From contig NZ_JASJPW010000001.1 in the NCBI RefSeq assembly GCF_030052995.1, positions 1,726,001 to 1,790,000 on the forward strand: 64,000 nucleotides of DNA, written 5' to 3'. This DNA comes from Gemmobacter sp. 24YEA27. GTDB lineage: Bacteria > Pseudomonadota > Alphaproteobacteria > Rhodobacterales > Rhodobacteraceae. Below, piece after piece: positions 17,122 through 27,150 of the stretch (position 1 is the first letter of the stretch; each line of letters starts with the position of its first letter). The notes beneath the pieces were generated by a model. It made no database searches. It saw nothing but the letters and a program-made list of their open reading frames with translations, and was not told the DNA's origin. Both the position numbers and the translations under genes were made by a program.

Positions 17122-19146
17122 CTAGGATGGGGCGCCGCTGGCCGGGTGTCTCGCGATGCGGAACACTGTCAGCCCGGCATCAAAGCCGGGGGCGGCGATG
17201 TAGCCGGCCTCCATCACCCTGGCATAATCCTGAAGCCGGTCGCGGCCGGCCTCGATCAGACGGCCATAGAGGAAGATCTGGGCCGGGCTGACGCGGGTGA
17301 GAATATCGGCCAGACCCTCGGGCGTGATGCGCGGGTCGGCAAGCAAAAGCGCCTCCGGGAGGGTCCTGGCGATCATCTCAGACAGGGGGCTGTCTTCCAT
17401 GAGGCACAGCCGCTCCCCCGGGCGGCACCCGTTTTGCGCCCATACCAGATCCAGCACGCGGCGCAGCTCCGGCTCACCCTCGCTCACGCTCAGATGCAGA
17501 TCGGGGCGCACGGCGGCGAGATGCGCGGCAAGAAAGCCTGCCCCTGCGCCGATCTCGGTCACCCGCGCGTCTTTGGCAAGGATCTGCGGCAGGCGTCTGG
17601 CAAGCCCGCGATCGAATTTCCCCTTTGCAATCAGCGCGAGGCCGGGGTTTGAGAAGACGCCAGGATCAAGTGGCAGCACCACGCCATGGTTTGCCACCCA
17701 GTCCCCCGCATAACCCGGATTGGCGCGCGGCTGGCTGAGATAGCTGCCCGATGGCAGCGCCTCCATCGCCTCACGCGGCGCGGATCTGCGCTTTTCGCGG
17801 GCGGCTTCGTTGCGCGTCTTTTCGATATCGCTCATCAGGGCTGCGATCTTTTCCGGGTCGCGCGCCTGGGGCGGTTTGGCGACGATTTCCTGAATCGGCA
17901 CCTGGCCCGCACGGGCCAGATCGGAGACCAGCGCGCTATAGGCCTCAGTCCCCCGGATCTCGGCCAGCCGCTGATCGACACGTGCCAGCGCCGCCTCGTG
18001 CAGCCGCGCCAGAACCGGGTCTTTCAGCAATTCAAGGATGATCTCATCGCGCCGCGCCGTGTAGCGCAGCATGGTGTCATCCCTGACCTCATTGCGGTCC
18101 TGGAGCGACCAGTAATCGGAATTATACTTGTCTTTCTTATTGTTGACATTGCCACGCAGCTTGCGGATCGCGTAAGAGTCGACCGATTTCACTGCATAAT
18201 GATTGAGCTGCACCCAGTCATAGCCGACCGTCCTGGTGATCGACCGCCAGCCGCGAAACTTGAAATAATCCTCCATCTCGCGGCCCGAGCCGTTCAGCCA
18301 TTTCACCTCATCGGCGAAACCGGCCTTGATGGCTTTGGTTTTCATCTTGGGGCGGTGGATGCCGAGCTTCCAGTTTTCCGGGTCGAATTTGAAGAGCGTT
18401 TTGACCCCCCAGCCCTTGTTCCAGTCCTGCGGCGCGGCCATCAGATATTGTTGCGACACCGGGGCGGTGGACCAGTCGACCACGCCGCCCGAGCCGAAGA
18501 TGCGCCAGGTCACCACGATCCCGGTGGCGTCCTGGGCTTTGGCGGCGGCGATCAGATCATCCAGCGTGCCATCGCCGTAGCGGATCGAGAGAAACTCATC
18601 GGCATCAAACACCATCACCCAGTCGGAGAGACCCACAACCGGCTCCTCCTGCGCATAGTTCAGCGCAGAAGGCTGCGGGCGGATGCCTTCGGGAATGTCA
18701 TTCCTGCGGTGATGGGCAAGCCCGAGTTCTTCGAGCCGGATCAGCATGTCATCGGTGCCGTCGGAACAGTCATTGGTATAGACGACGAGATCCGAGAAGC
18801 CGACGGCAAGGTGATGCGCCACCCATTCGATCACATAGGGCCCCTCATCCTTCATCATTGAGACGGCGGTGACCTGGCCATGCGGACTGGCATGGCGCTT
18901 CAGTGCGAAGGGAACGGTCGCGAATATCCCGGACGCGCCCCGGGGCAGGTCCGGACGCGCGTCAGGGTCAGGGTCACGGGTCGCTTTGGCCTTCCGGATC
19001 TTCGCCACATGACCTTTGCCCGGCTGTGCTTTGCCCTCTCGTGCACTTGCCGCACTTGTCCCAACAGAAGACTTCGCAATGGCCTTTCCTGCCAAAGCCC
19101 CGGCGGCTTTCGCATTCTGACCGGCCCCGGTTTTCGCCTCACCCAT
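17122..19146 (-). CDS. GT2-type glycosyltransferase fused to a methyltransferase-like domain
   Basis: 674 residues. An A/K/P-rich N-terminal tail (about 1-85) is followed by a GT2-like domain (MMKDEGPYVIEWVAHHLAVG, YTNDCSDGTDDM) with the DxD-type site VFDADEFLSI. LNHYAVKSVDSYAIRK is typical of this group. After a charged linker of about 100 residues comes a Rossmann-like C-terminal domain (VTEIGAGAGFLAAHLAAVRPD) resembling a SAM-dependent methyltransferase. A single polypeptide could thus add and modify a sugar. It stands alone on the minus strand and is divergent from the plus-strand FkbM gene. Confidence 0.75.
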   Translation of the reverse strand: MGEAKTGAGQNAKAAGALAGKAIAKSSVGTSAASAREGKAQPGKGHVAKIRKAKATRDPDPDARPDLPRGASGIFATVPFALKRHASPHGQVTAVSMMKDEGPYVIEWVAHHLAVGFSDLVVYTNDCSDGTDDMLIRLEELGLAHHRRNDIPEGIRPQPSALNYAQEEPVVGLSDWVMVFDADEFLSIRYGDGTLDDLIAAAKAQDATGIVVTWRIFGSGGVVDWSTAPVSQQYLMAAPQDWNKGWGVKTLFKFDPENWKLGIHRPKMKTKAIKAGFADEVKWLNGSGREMEDYFKFRGWRSITRTVGYDWVQLNHYAVKSVDSYAIRKLRGNVNNKKDKYNSDYWSLQDRNEVRDDTMLRYTARRDEIILELLKDPVLARLHEAALARVDQRLAEIRGTEAYSALVSDLARAGQVPIQEIVAKPPQARDPEKIAALMSDIEKTRNEAAREKRRSAPREAMEALPSGSYLSQPRANPGYAGDWVANHGVVLPLDPGVFSNPGLALIAKGKFDRGLARRLPQILAKDARVTEIGAGAGFLAAHLAAVRPDLHLSVSEGEPELRRVLDLVWAQNGCRPGERLCLMEDSPLSEMIARTLPEALLLADPRITPEGLADILTRVSPAQIFLYGRLIEAGRDRLQDYARVMEAGYIAAPGFDAGLTVFRIARHPASGAPS

Positions 19147-19357
19147 TCTTCTTCTCCTGCAGTCGGTCTTTGTTTAGCCTGACATTCCGGGCAGCGATAA
19201 GGCGGGAAAGCTGAGAAATTTTGACCTGTCTCACAAACGGACTTTGCCGGATCGCAGAACAATCACCAGGTTTCGTATGGATTGCGCCCAACTGCCGCCA
19301 TAGTCTTGGCCGTAAGATCGGGCAGAGTGCAGTAACAAGAACACGGGCAGTGAAAGA

Positions 19358-20065
19358 ATGACCGAGGCAACCCTTACCATCGTCGCAACCTGTAATGGTG
19401 TCGAAGTGCCGGACGCGCCCATCCTGGGGCCACGTATGATCGAGGCGATGAACAATCACCGTTATGAGCGCCAGGAGATCGAATGTGGTCTCGCTGTGAT
19501 CCCGAAAGGCGCCCGGATCCTCGAGATGGGGGCGGGGGCAGGGGTTGTCGGCGCGGTACTGGCAAAGAACTGCGCGCCGGTTTCGATCCTGTCCATCGAG
19601 GCCAATCCGGGCCTTCTGCCCCATATCAATCGTCTTTACGCGCATAACGGGTTGCAGGATCTGATCTCGGTGCGCCATGCTGTGGTCTTCAGCGCGCCCG
19701 ATGCGCCCGGGACAGTTACTTTCAATGTGGCGGGGAATTTCCTCGGCTCTTCGCTGACGGAACTGCCGGGCAAAAAGACCCGCGCGGTCGAGGTGCCGGT
19801 GCTGCGCTACAGCGATCTGACCAAAGAATACCCCCATGATACGATCATGATGGATATCGAGGGCGGCGAGCTGGATTTCCTGCGCCATGCCGATCTCTCG
19901 GGCGTCAATCTGGTGATCCTCGAAATGCATCGCGATGCCTATGGTCGCGAGGGGATGCAGGAAATCCGCAATCTGTTCCTGGACAAGGGCTTCACCCTGA
20001 ATGAGGAGCAAAGCAAAGTCGGGGTCCATATCTGGTGCCGGCTTATGGGCCCGGACCAGGGTTGA
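19358..20065 (+). CDS. FkbM-family methyltransferase
   Basis: 235 residues with SAM motif I ILEMGAGAGVVGA, the acidic SIEANPG, and the FkbM signature MMDIEGGELDFLRHAD. Related to the C-terminal region of the gene at 17122-19146 and to the enzyme at 15412-16128. It is followed without a gap by the next gene (TGA then ATG at 20066), so the two are probably co-translated. Substrate is likely a sugar in the same surface glycan. The 211-bp divergent region upstream should hold its promoter. Confidence 0.8.
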   Translation: MTEATLTIVATCNGVEVPDAPILGPRMIEAMNNHRYERQEIECGLAVIPKGARILEMGAGAGVVGAVLAKNCAPVSILSIEANPGLLPHINRLYAHNGLQDLISVRHAVVFSAPDAPGTVTFNVAGNFLGSSLTELPGKKTRAVEVPVLRYSDLTKEYPHDTIMMDIEGGELDFLRHADLSGVNLVILEMHRDAYGREGMQEIRNLFLDKGFTLNEEQSKVGVHIWCRLMGPDQG

Positions 20066-22344
20066 ATGAAAATGATGCGGGAAGGCGCGCGCGGACAGAT
20101 GCCAGGCGATGATGCGGATGACGCTGGCGCCTTTGCCGAAAGTGCCGGGCCGGGGGTCAGGAAGGCGATGCGCGAGCCGATGCCGGCACTATTTCCACGC
20201 CCTGACGACGTCACGGATGTCGCGCAGGCCATCGGGCGCGACAGTTTCTTTTTGCATGCGGGCCTGATTGACGCCTGGTTCATCCGGCGTTCGGATGTTC
20301 TGCTGGTCACATTCGACAATCTCGGTTCGATCGGCGAATATGAACCGCCTCAACCCTGGCTGCAGGCGCGAGCTGCAAAAGGCGGGTTTTCGATCCTGGG
20401 GCTGATCGCAAGCCAGCGGGACTGGTATCGCAACGAGGATACACCGGCGCTGATCCGCGCCTTGCGGGACGCGGGTTTTTTTGCAGGTTTTCGCAGGGTG
20501 GTCTTCGCCGGCGCTTCGATGGGGGGCTTTGCCGCGCTCAGCCTTTCCGCGCTAGTGCCGGGCGCGGTGGTGCTGGCCTTCAGCCCTCAGTCGACGCTCG
20601 CGCCCGGGCTGGTGCCCTTTGAACGGCGCTATCCTTTTGCCCGCCGGAAATGGGACTGGCAGAGCGCAGGCTGTGACGCCGCGCAGGCGGTGCAGGGCGC
20701 GTCTGAGGTCTGGCTGATCTATGATCCTTTTATCCCCGAAGACCGCGCCCATGTGCGTCGCATCGTGGCTGCGGCCCCCCCGGCGTCACCCGCGAGATCC
20801 GCCTTGATCACCTCGGCCATCGCGCAATCAGGCAGCTGAAGGCGCTCGGGCTGTTGCAGGATCTGATCGAAGGCCTTGCCAGCGGTACATTGAGCCAGGC
20901 TGCATTTGCAAAAGCGTTCCGGGTGCGGCGCGAAAGCCTGGCCTATCAGCGCCTGCTGATCGCGGCAGCCGAGCGGCGTGGCCATCGCCATCTGGCCCTG
21001 CAGGCGCTGCGCCGGCTGGCGCAGGATGACAACAGCCGCTTTGCCCGCCGCAACAGTCGTCGCCTGCACCAGGAAATCACAGAAGCGGCCGCCGGGCATC
21101 AGGAGGAAGCCGCCCGAAAGGCCGAAATTCCCCGGACGGGGGCCAGGAAAGCGGCCCAGAAACAGCGGGACCCGGCTTCAAGCCCTCTGACCGGCCCCGC
21201 TTTCACATGTCAGATCATCGCGAATCCGGGCCTTAAAGCGCCCTTCTCCGGCGAAATCCAGACGCTGGCCGACGCTCTTTTCATGCCTGAACGCGCCAAT
21301 GATAAGACCCTGGCCTCGGGTGTGCTTTACCGGGATGGCAGCTGGTGTGAATTGTCAAAGGGCTGGATCCGGGCGCTGAAGCCCATCCCGGCGCCGGCGC
21401 TCTCGGATCGGGACCAGATCCGGGATCTGCCGGGCACCCATCTTTACGGCGGACATTTTCGTGGCCATTTCGGGCATTTCCTCGTCGAATCGACCGCAAG
21501 GCTCTGGGCGCTCGACCACCTGGGGGAACAGCCCGAAAGCATCGTCTATCTGCCCTATCGCGGCGATGTGGCAGCGATTGAAAAGGCGATCAGGGGCCAG
21601 GCACCGTTCTTCCGGCTTCTTGGCATCGACCTTCCGGTACGCACCTTTGGCGAGGTGCAGCGGGTGGAGCGGCTGATCGTTCCCGAGCTTGGGTTCGGCT
21701 GGCTTGAACGTTATGCCGGCTCGCCCGCTTACCGGGATTTCATGCAAAGCCGCCTGAGTGCTGCGGCACCGGCAGAGGGGGGCGAAAAGCTCTATGTGTC
21801 GCGGGCGCGGCTGCCGGCGATCAAGGGCGGCATTCTGGGGGAAAGGGTGATCGAGGAGAATCTGGCCCGCGCGGGCTATGAGATTTTCCACCCCGAACGC
21901 CATCCGCTTGAAGTGCAGATCGCGCGCTACAAGGCGGCGGGGGTGATTGTCGCGCTGGATGGATCGGCGCTGCATCTGGCGGCCTATGTCATGCCAAAGG
22001 CCGGGCGCGTCGCGATGATCCTGCGCCGGTCCTCGGCCAATACCGCCGATTATGACCTGCAATTCCGCAATTTCGCCGATGTGACGCCGGATGTGATCAA
22101 TGTGATCGTGAATGACTGGGTCGCGGGAGAGGCGGCGCGTGCCGATTTCCGTTCGGTCGGAGAAGTGGATTTCGCGGCTTTGTTCGACCGGCTGAAGGCG
22201 CTCGGCTATCTTCCCGCCGATTTCCGCCCCGAACTGCCCGGCGAGGGCGAAGTCCGCGCCATGCTGGAGCCGTTCCAGGGCCGGCGCGGCGATTCATTCC
22301 GTCCGCTGAGGCGCGGTGAAAAACACGGGGATGAAGACGAGTGA
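20066..22344 (+). pseudogene. Alpha/beta-hydrolase-like domain plus GT61-like glycosyltransferase, split by one missing base
   Basis: The first frame (20066-20839) contains an alpha/beta-hydrolase-like core with a nucleophile elbow FAGASMGGFAAL. The second frame, open from just after a C7 run (20775-20781), contains GTHLYGGHFRGHFGHFLVE and ALDGSALHLAAYV, typical of DUF563/GT61 glycosyltransferases. At the join, GVTREIRLDHLGHRAIRQLK continues the hydrolase fold naturally, so a single protein of about 758 residues is intended. One base is missing in the C-run, either a sequencing error or a contingency switch. The fused product likely transfers a sugar and removes or adds an acyl group. Confidence 0.65.
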
Positions 22345-22371
22345 TGCCATTTCGCAGCATGGCCGGGCTGT

Positions 22372-22404
22372 GAATAAGGGGGGCGAGTGATCGCCCCCCT
22401 ATTC
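22372..22404. terminator. Bidirectional terminator hairpin
   Basis: GAATAAGGGGGGCGA (22372-22386), a GTGA loop, and TCGCCCCCCTATTC (22391-22404) form a strong stem between the convergent GT61-type and cupin genes. It probably stops transcription from both sides. Confidence 0.7.
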
Positions 22405-22436
22405 TTTCCGGTCAGGGATTGGGTCGCTTTGTCCTG

Positions 22437-22790
22437 TCAGCCTTCGAAAAAGACAAAGATCTTGCGGGTATGTTCCAGGATCTCCCAGGTGCCTTTCCAG
22501 CCCTTCGGCAGCATGATCGCATCCCCCGGCCCGAGCGTCTTTTTCGTGCCGTCGACATGGGTCATGACGATCTTGCCTTCGAGAAAGTAGCAGAATTCGG
22601 CGGCAGCTGACCGGTCAGCGGTGAACTGGCCCGGCGTGCATTCCCAAAGCCCGATCTCCAGCACCCCATCAGGTGAGGACCAGAGCGCATGGGCGGCCTC
22701 TTGCTGGCCAGGGTTCAGGGTGGTCGGCTTGTCTTTCAGCTGGCCGAGGTCGATCCCTGAAAGGGCTGTGAAAACGGAAAGGTCGATCAT
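22437..22790 (-). CDS. Cupin-domain protein (Cupin_3/DUF861)
   Basis: 117 residues forming a single cupin barrel. The two conserved segments are EFCYFLEGKIVMTHVDG and GDAIMLPKGWKGTWEI, as in the Cupin_3 family related to ureidoglycolate-type enzymes. The conserved metal ligands seem incomplete, so a binding or isomerase role is as likely as an enzymatic one. It is the last gene of the ABC-transporter operon, 30 bp after the FAD oxidoreductase gene. Similar small cupins are often linked to amine oxidase genes in alphaproteobacteria (general knowledge). Confidence 0.7.
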   Translation of the reverse strand: MIDLSVFTALSGIDLGQLKDKPTTLNPGQQEAAHALWSSPDGVLEIGLWECTPGQFTADRSAAAEFCYFLEGKIVMTHVDGTKKTLGPGDAIMLPKGWKGTWEILEHTRKIFVFFEG

Positions 22791-22820
22791 GGCTGTCTCC
22801 TGCAGGCGCGGCGGCGCGTT

Positions 22821-24218
22821 TCAGCGGCCGGTCAGTTTATTGGCGAGTGTGGCGAGGGGCGAGCTTTTGGTCCCGCCCGAGCGGGCTTCCTGGCGGTCGG
22901 CCAGGTGATACAGCCAGTACATTCCGTGGACACCGAGCCAGCGGAAGGGCTCGATCTCCCATTTTTTCGGACGGCGGTTGACCCAGGGCAGGCTGGTGCG
23001 TTCGGTATTACGGTCAAGGACCAGATCCGCGAGCGTCTGGCCCGAGAAATTCGAGGTCGAGACGCCGAGACCGACATAGCCGCCGGCCCAGGCCATGCCG
23101 GTATTCGCGTCCATGCCGGCGGTGGTGCACCAGTCACGCGGTACGCCCAGCACACCACACCAGGCGTGGTCGATCGAAAGCCCCTTTGTCTGCGGCAGCA
23201 TCCGGTAGAGGATCTCGATCAGCGCCTCGACCGTTGCGGGCTGGGTCTGGCCGTTCACATCGGTTTTTGACCCGAACCGGTAGGGTACACCGCGCCCGCC
23301 CATGGCGATGCGGTTGTCGGCGGTGCGCTGCGAATAGCAATAGGCGTGGCTGGCATCCGCCAGCAGCTGGAACTTTTCCCAGCCGATTTCATCCCAAAGC
23401 GCGTCGGGCAGGGGCTGGGTCACGATCTGCGCCGAATTCAGCGGCAGCCATTCGCGTTCCTGCCCCTTGATTCCATGGGTGAAACCCTCGGTCGCGCGAA
23501 CCACGCGTTTCGCCTTCACCGTGCCACGACTGGTGACCACGCGGCCCTTTTCGATGCTGGTGACGGCGGTTTGCTCGTAGATTTTGACGCCGCGCCGCTC
23601 GACCACTTCTGCCAGTCCGCGCACCAGTTTCGCCGGCTGAATCCGCGCCACATTATGGCGCACCAGCGCGCCTTTCGCATTCGGCACCCGGATGCGCGAG
23701 GCGGCCTCGGCGCCGTCTATCAGCTCGAGCCTTGTCGCGGGCACCTGCCACGACATCGCGGTCGCGTAATCTTCCTGCAGCCTCCCCCATTGCGCCGGGG
23801 TCTGGGCAAAGGTCAGGCAGTCGGTCATCAGGAAGTCGCAATCGATGCCTTCCTTTTGCGTCACCCGCTCCACCTCGGCCACGGTGCCGCGCAGCTGACG
23901 CTCGAAGTCGATCACGCCTTCGCGGGTGCCGGTCGAGAGGTATTTGTTCCGGCTCCAGCTGAATTCGCCCGAGCACCAGCCGCCATTGCGGCCCGAACCG
24001 CCAAAGCCCGCGAATTCCTTTTCGACAATCGCGATCCGCAGTGTCGGTTCGATTTCGGTCAGGTAATAGGCGGTCCAGAGCCCGGTATAGCCCGCGCCGA
24101 CGATGCAGATATCGACGTCGATATTGCCGGGCAGCGGCGCGCGGTAGCCGGGCGTGCCGCCGATATTCTCATACCAGAACGAGACGCCACCGTTTTTCTT
24201 CGCTTGCATGTTCATCAC
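22821..24218 (-). CDS. FAD-dependent amine oxidoreductase (DAO/PuuB-like)
   Basis: 465 residues. The N-terminal dinucleotide-binding motif DICIVGAGYTGLWTAYYL with FAD-family follow-up (GRNGGWCSG) marks a D-amino-acid-oxidase-type fold. The C-terminal GGYVGLGVSTSNFSGQTLADL binds the flavin. In a polyamine-transport context the best fit is an oxidase of gamma-glutamylputrescine or of another amine. Gap to the upstream ATPase gene is 18 bp; same operon. The product would feed imported amines into central metabolism. The exact substrate is inference. Confidence 0.75.
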   Translation of the reverse strand: MMNMQAKKNGGVSFWYENIGGTPGYRAPLPGNIDVDICIVGAGYTGLWTAYYLTEIEPTLRIAIVEKEFAGFGGSGRNGGWCSGEFSWSRNKYLSTGTREGVIDFERQLRGTVAEVERVTQKEGIDCDFLMTDCLTFAQTPAQWGRLQEDYATAMSWQVPATRLELIDGAEAASRIRVPNAKGALVRHNVARIQPAKLVRGLAEVVERRGVKIYEQTAVTSIEKGRVVTSRGTVKAKRVVRATEGFTHGIKGQEREWLPLNSAQIVTQPLPDALWDEIGWEKFQLLADASHAYCYSQRTADNRIAMGGRGVPYRFGSKTDVNGQTQPATVEALIEILYRMLPQTKGLSIDHAWCGVLGVPRDWCTTAGMDANTGMAWAGGYVGLGVSTSNFSGQTLADLVLDRNTERTSLPWVNRRPKKWEIEPFRWLGVHGMYWLYHLADRQEARSGGTKSSPLATLANKLTGR

Positions 24219-24236
24219 CTGTTAGTGGCCCAGGAC

Positions 24237-25355
24237 CTAATGTCCGCCTACCGAGCCGTCATCGGTCAGAAGCCTGCCATCTTCCGGCTTCCAGGCCAGC
24301 TCGATCCCGGCCCCGATCCCGAAGGCCTCGCCTTGCGTGGCGGTGCGCGCCACGATGGGCGTGCCGTCCGCGAGGAGAACTTCATATTTCATCGCAGATC
24401 CCAGATAGATCGCCTCTCGCACCATGCCCTGGATCACATTGCCGCGCCCGTTGGCCGCGCCCGTGCCGGGGGCCTGGACGGCGACATCTTCAGGGCGCAG
24501 GAGAATGACCTGCGCGCGGTCAGATTTCGGGATGCCGGGGGCCGAAATGGGGGTGCCGCCGATGTCCAGCGCGGTTTCCGCGCCATTCACCCGGTGACCG
24601 CCGCGCAGGATCGAGCTTTCGCCGATGAACTGGCCAACAAACAGCGTCTGAGGGTCAGAATAGAGCTGATGCCCGGTCCCGACCTGCTCGATCCGGCCTT
24701 TGTTAAAGACCGCGATGCGGTCAGACAGCACCAGCGCCTCTTCCTGGTCATGGGTCACATAGACGAAGGTCGATCCGAGCTCGCGATGGATGCGCCGGAT
24801 TTCCAGCTGCAAGACTTCGCGCAGCTTTTTGTCAAGCGCACCAAGGGGTTCATCCATCAGAAGGACCGAAGGGTCAAAGACCATCGCGCGGGCCAGCGCG
24901 ACACGCTGCTGCTGGCCGCCGGACAGCTCGGACGGGTAGCGATGCGCGAATTTCTCAAGATGCACCTTGGCCAGCGCGCCTTCAACCAGGCGGTCACGCT
25001 CGGCCTTTGCCACGCCGCGCTGACGCAAAGGATAGGCCACATTCTTCGCCACCGTCATATGCGGGAACAGCGCGTAATGCTGGAACACCACCCCGATATT
25101 GCGCTTATGGGCGGGGACATTGCTGATCGGGCGCTCGCCCAGCCGGATTTCGCCCCGGCTCAGATCGGTGAACCCGGCGATCAGGTTCAGCGTCGTGGTC
25201 TTGCCTGACCCGGACGGCCCGAGAAAGGACATGAACTCGCCCGGCTCGACCCTGAGCGACACATCATCCAGCGCGGTGAAATTGCCGTAGAATTTCGAAC
25301 AGGCCTGGATGTCGATGGCCGCGCCCTTGCGGCTGCCGGTTTGTGCATTGGTCAT
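24237..25355 (-). CDS. ABC transporter ATP-binding protein, PotA-like
   Basis: 372 residues. Walker A GPSGSGKTT, Q-loop VVFQHYALFPHM, signature LSGGQQQRVALARAM, Walker B VLLMDEPLGALD and the H-loop VYVTHDQEEAL are all intact. The C-terminal about 130 residues form a TOBE domain, usual for spermidine/putrescine-type importers. It energises the two permeases, whose genes lie directly upstream (4-bp overlap with the 25352-26146 gene). Confidence 0.9.
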   Translation of the reverse strand: MTNAQTGSRKGAAIDIQACSKFYGNFTALDDVSLRVEPGEFMSFLGPSGSGKTTTLNLIAGFTDLSRGEIRLGERPISNVPAHKRNIGVVFQHYALFPHMTVAKNVAYPLRQRGVAKAERDRLVEGALAKVHLEKFAHRYPSELSGGQQQRVALARAMVFDPSVLLMDEPLGALDKKLREVLQLEIRRIHRELGSTFVYVTHDQEEALVLSDRIAVFNKGRIEQVGTGHQLYSDPQTLFVGQFIGESSILRGGHRVNGAETALDIGGTPISAPGIPKSDRAQVILLRPEDVAVQAPGTGAANGRGNVIQGMVREAIYLGSAMKYEVLLADGTPIVARTATQGEAFGIGAGIELAWKPEDGRLLTDDGSVGGH

Positions 25356-26146
25356 GATTTGCGCCCTTTACGGGTTCCGAAGATAAGGCCCAGTCCGATG
25401 ACGAGCGTGGTGGTCAGGAAGATCAGCGAGCCGACAGCGGCGACGGTCGGATCGGCGTCGCGGGTCATCGACGAAAAGATCTGCACCGGCAGCGTTTTCA
25501 GCTGCGGGCTGGTGATGAACAGGGACACGATGACTTCGTCAAACGAGGTGACAAAGGCGAAAAGCGCGCCGGACAGGATGCCGGGCCGGATCAGCGGCAG
25601 GGTCACGGTGAAAAACGTGGTCAGCCGGTTGGCGCCAAGGCTCGCGGCGGCGGTTTCCAGCCGCTGGTCAAAGACGGAAAGATTCGCGCCGACCGCGATC
25701 ACCACGAAGGGGATCGCCAGCAGCGTATGCGCCAGCACATAGCCGGTCCAAGTCCCGACGAGGCCCTGTGTCAGGTAGACCGCGTAAACGCCCACTGCCA
25801 GAACGACGCCCGGCACCACCATCGGCGTGATCAGCAGCATCCGGATCAGACCGGCGGCGCGGGATTTCATCCGCTCGATCCCGATGGCGGCCATGGTGCC
25901 GATCACGGTCGCCACAACCGAGACCATCACCGCAACCTTCAGCGAGGTGGTGAAACTGTTGAACCATTGCGGATTGGTGAAGAAATTCTCGTACCATTTC
26001 AGCGAGAATCCGCTGGGCGGGAAGGCCAGCGATTTCTTATCGGCGAAAGACATCGGCACCACGACAATGGTGGGCGCGAGCAGCCAGAGTGCAATCAGCG
26101 CCACCGTCAGCCCGAGGATCAGCTTGCCAGGATTGAAGTGTTTCAC
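25352..26146 (-). CDS. ABC transporter permease, PotC-like
   Basis: 264 residues with about six membrane segments and the EAA-type loop near the C-terminal half (LETAAASLGANRLTTFFTVTLPLIRPGI). It forms the inner-membrane channel with its paralogue encoded upstream. Overlaps of 4 bp with both neighbours indicate translational coupling, as in other polyamine importer operons. Confidence 0.9.
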   Translation of the reverse strand: MKHFNPGKLILGLTVALIALWLLAPTIVVVPMSFADKKSLAFPPSGFSLKWYENFFTNPQWFNSFTTSLKVAVMVSVVATVIGTMAAIGIERMKSRAAGLIRMLLITPMVVPGVVLAVGVYAVYLTQGLVGTWTGYVLAHTLLAIPFVVIAVGANLSVFDQRLETAAASLGANRLTTFFTVTLPLIRPGILSGALFAFVTSFDEVIVSLFITSPQLKTLPVQIFSSMTRDADPTVAAVGSLIFLTTTLVIGLGLIFGTRKGRKS

Positions 26147-27006
26147 CGGCTGCCTCCGCTCATCTTGTATTTCTGCCGCATGAAGGGGGCGGCGAGTGCA
26201 AGGAAGCCGAAGGTTGCGATCAGAAGCACAACCCCCATCGCGCCACCACGGCCCCAGTTCAGCAGCGACAGCACCTGTTGCTGCACCAGCGTCGAGAGCA
26301 TCGAACTTTGCGTGCCGCCAAGCAGCATCGGCGTGATGTAGAAGCCAAGCGCAAGGATGAAGACGATGGTGGCGCCGGCGAAGACACCTGGCAGCGAAAG
26401 CGGCAGATAGACCTGGAAGAAGGTCTTGACCGGATGGGCGCCCAGGCTTTTTGCCGCCTGGATCAGCCGCAGGTCGATGCCGCGCATCACAGCATAGAGC
26501 GGCATGATCATGAAGGGCAGCAGGATCTGGGTCATGCCGATGGTGACGCCCAGCTGGGTGCGGATCAGCTTGACCTTGTCAAACCCGAGCGCAAGCAGCG
26601 TCTTGTTGATGACACCGCTGTCTTGCAGCAAGATCACCCAGGCCAGCGTGCGCACCACGCCCGAAACCCAGAACGGCACCAGCACGCACATGATCAGAAA
26701 GAGCCGCAGGCGCGGGCCCACGACCGACATCGCATAGGCATAGGGATAGGCCACGATCACGCAAACCAGCGTGACCACGGCGGCGATTCGGAAGGTCCGG
26801 ATCAGCACGGTCATGTTCACCGGCGTGTTGAAAAACCAGTAGTAATTGTCGAGAAACGCATCGCCTTCGGTAAAGCTGCGGCTGATCACGGTGCCAAGCG
26901 GCACCGCCATGACAAGGATCAGGATCGCCAGCGCAGGCAGTGTCAGCAGAGCAGGGTGCGACAGGAACTTTCGGGGCGAGAGGAAGCTGGTTTCTGGCTC
27001 TGACAT
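26143..27006 (-). CDS. ABC transporter permease, PotB-like
   Basis: 287 residues, about six membrane segments, with the EAA loop RLIQAAKSLGAHPVKTFFQV. It is the first permease gene of the operon, 144 bp downstream of the binding-protein gene; a hairpin in that gap (27080-27111) may lower its expression relative to the binding protein. The fold and order match PotB in potABCD-type systems, though substrate specificity is not shown by the sequence. Confidence 0.88.
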   Translation of the reverse strand: MSEPETSFLSPRKFLSHPALLTLPALAILILVMAVPLGTVISRSFTEGDAFLDNYYWFFNTPVNMTVLIRTFRIAAVVTLVCVIVAYPYAYAMSVVGPRLRLFLIMCVLVPFWVSGVVRTLAWVILLQDSGVINKTLLALGFDKVKLIRTQLGVTIGMTQILLPFMIMPLYAVMRGIDLRLIQAAKSLGAHPVKTFFQVYLPLSLPGVFAGATIVFILALGFYITPMLLGGTQSSMLSTLVQQQVLSLLNWGRGGAMGVVLLIATFGFLALAAPFMRQKYKMSGGSR

Positions 27007-27079
27007 GGATCCTCCGACGGGCTGCCGTGATGTCTCGGGGGGGGCGGCTGCCGCGTCAGCGCGCGGGGGCCGGAAGGGA

Positions 27080-27111
27080 GCTGCGGCGACCCTGGCAGGG
27101 GGCGCCGCAGC
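27080..27111 (-). promoter_or_regulatory. Intercistronic hairpin between binding-protein and permease genes
   Basis: GCTGCGGCG (27080-27088) and CGCCGCAGC (27103-27111) form a 9-bp perfect stem about 40 nt after the binding-protein stop. Hairpins here commonly protect the upstream message and lower downstream expression, giving more binding protein than permease. Confidence 0.5.
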
Positions 27112-27150
27112 ATGACCGCGCAGGCTCAGGCGCGCGGGGTTCGGTGAGGC

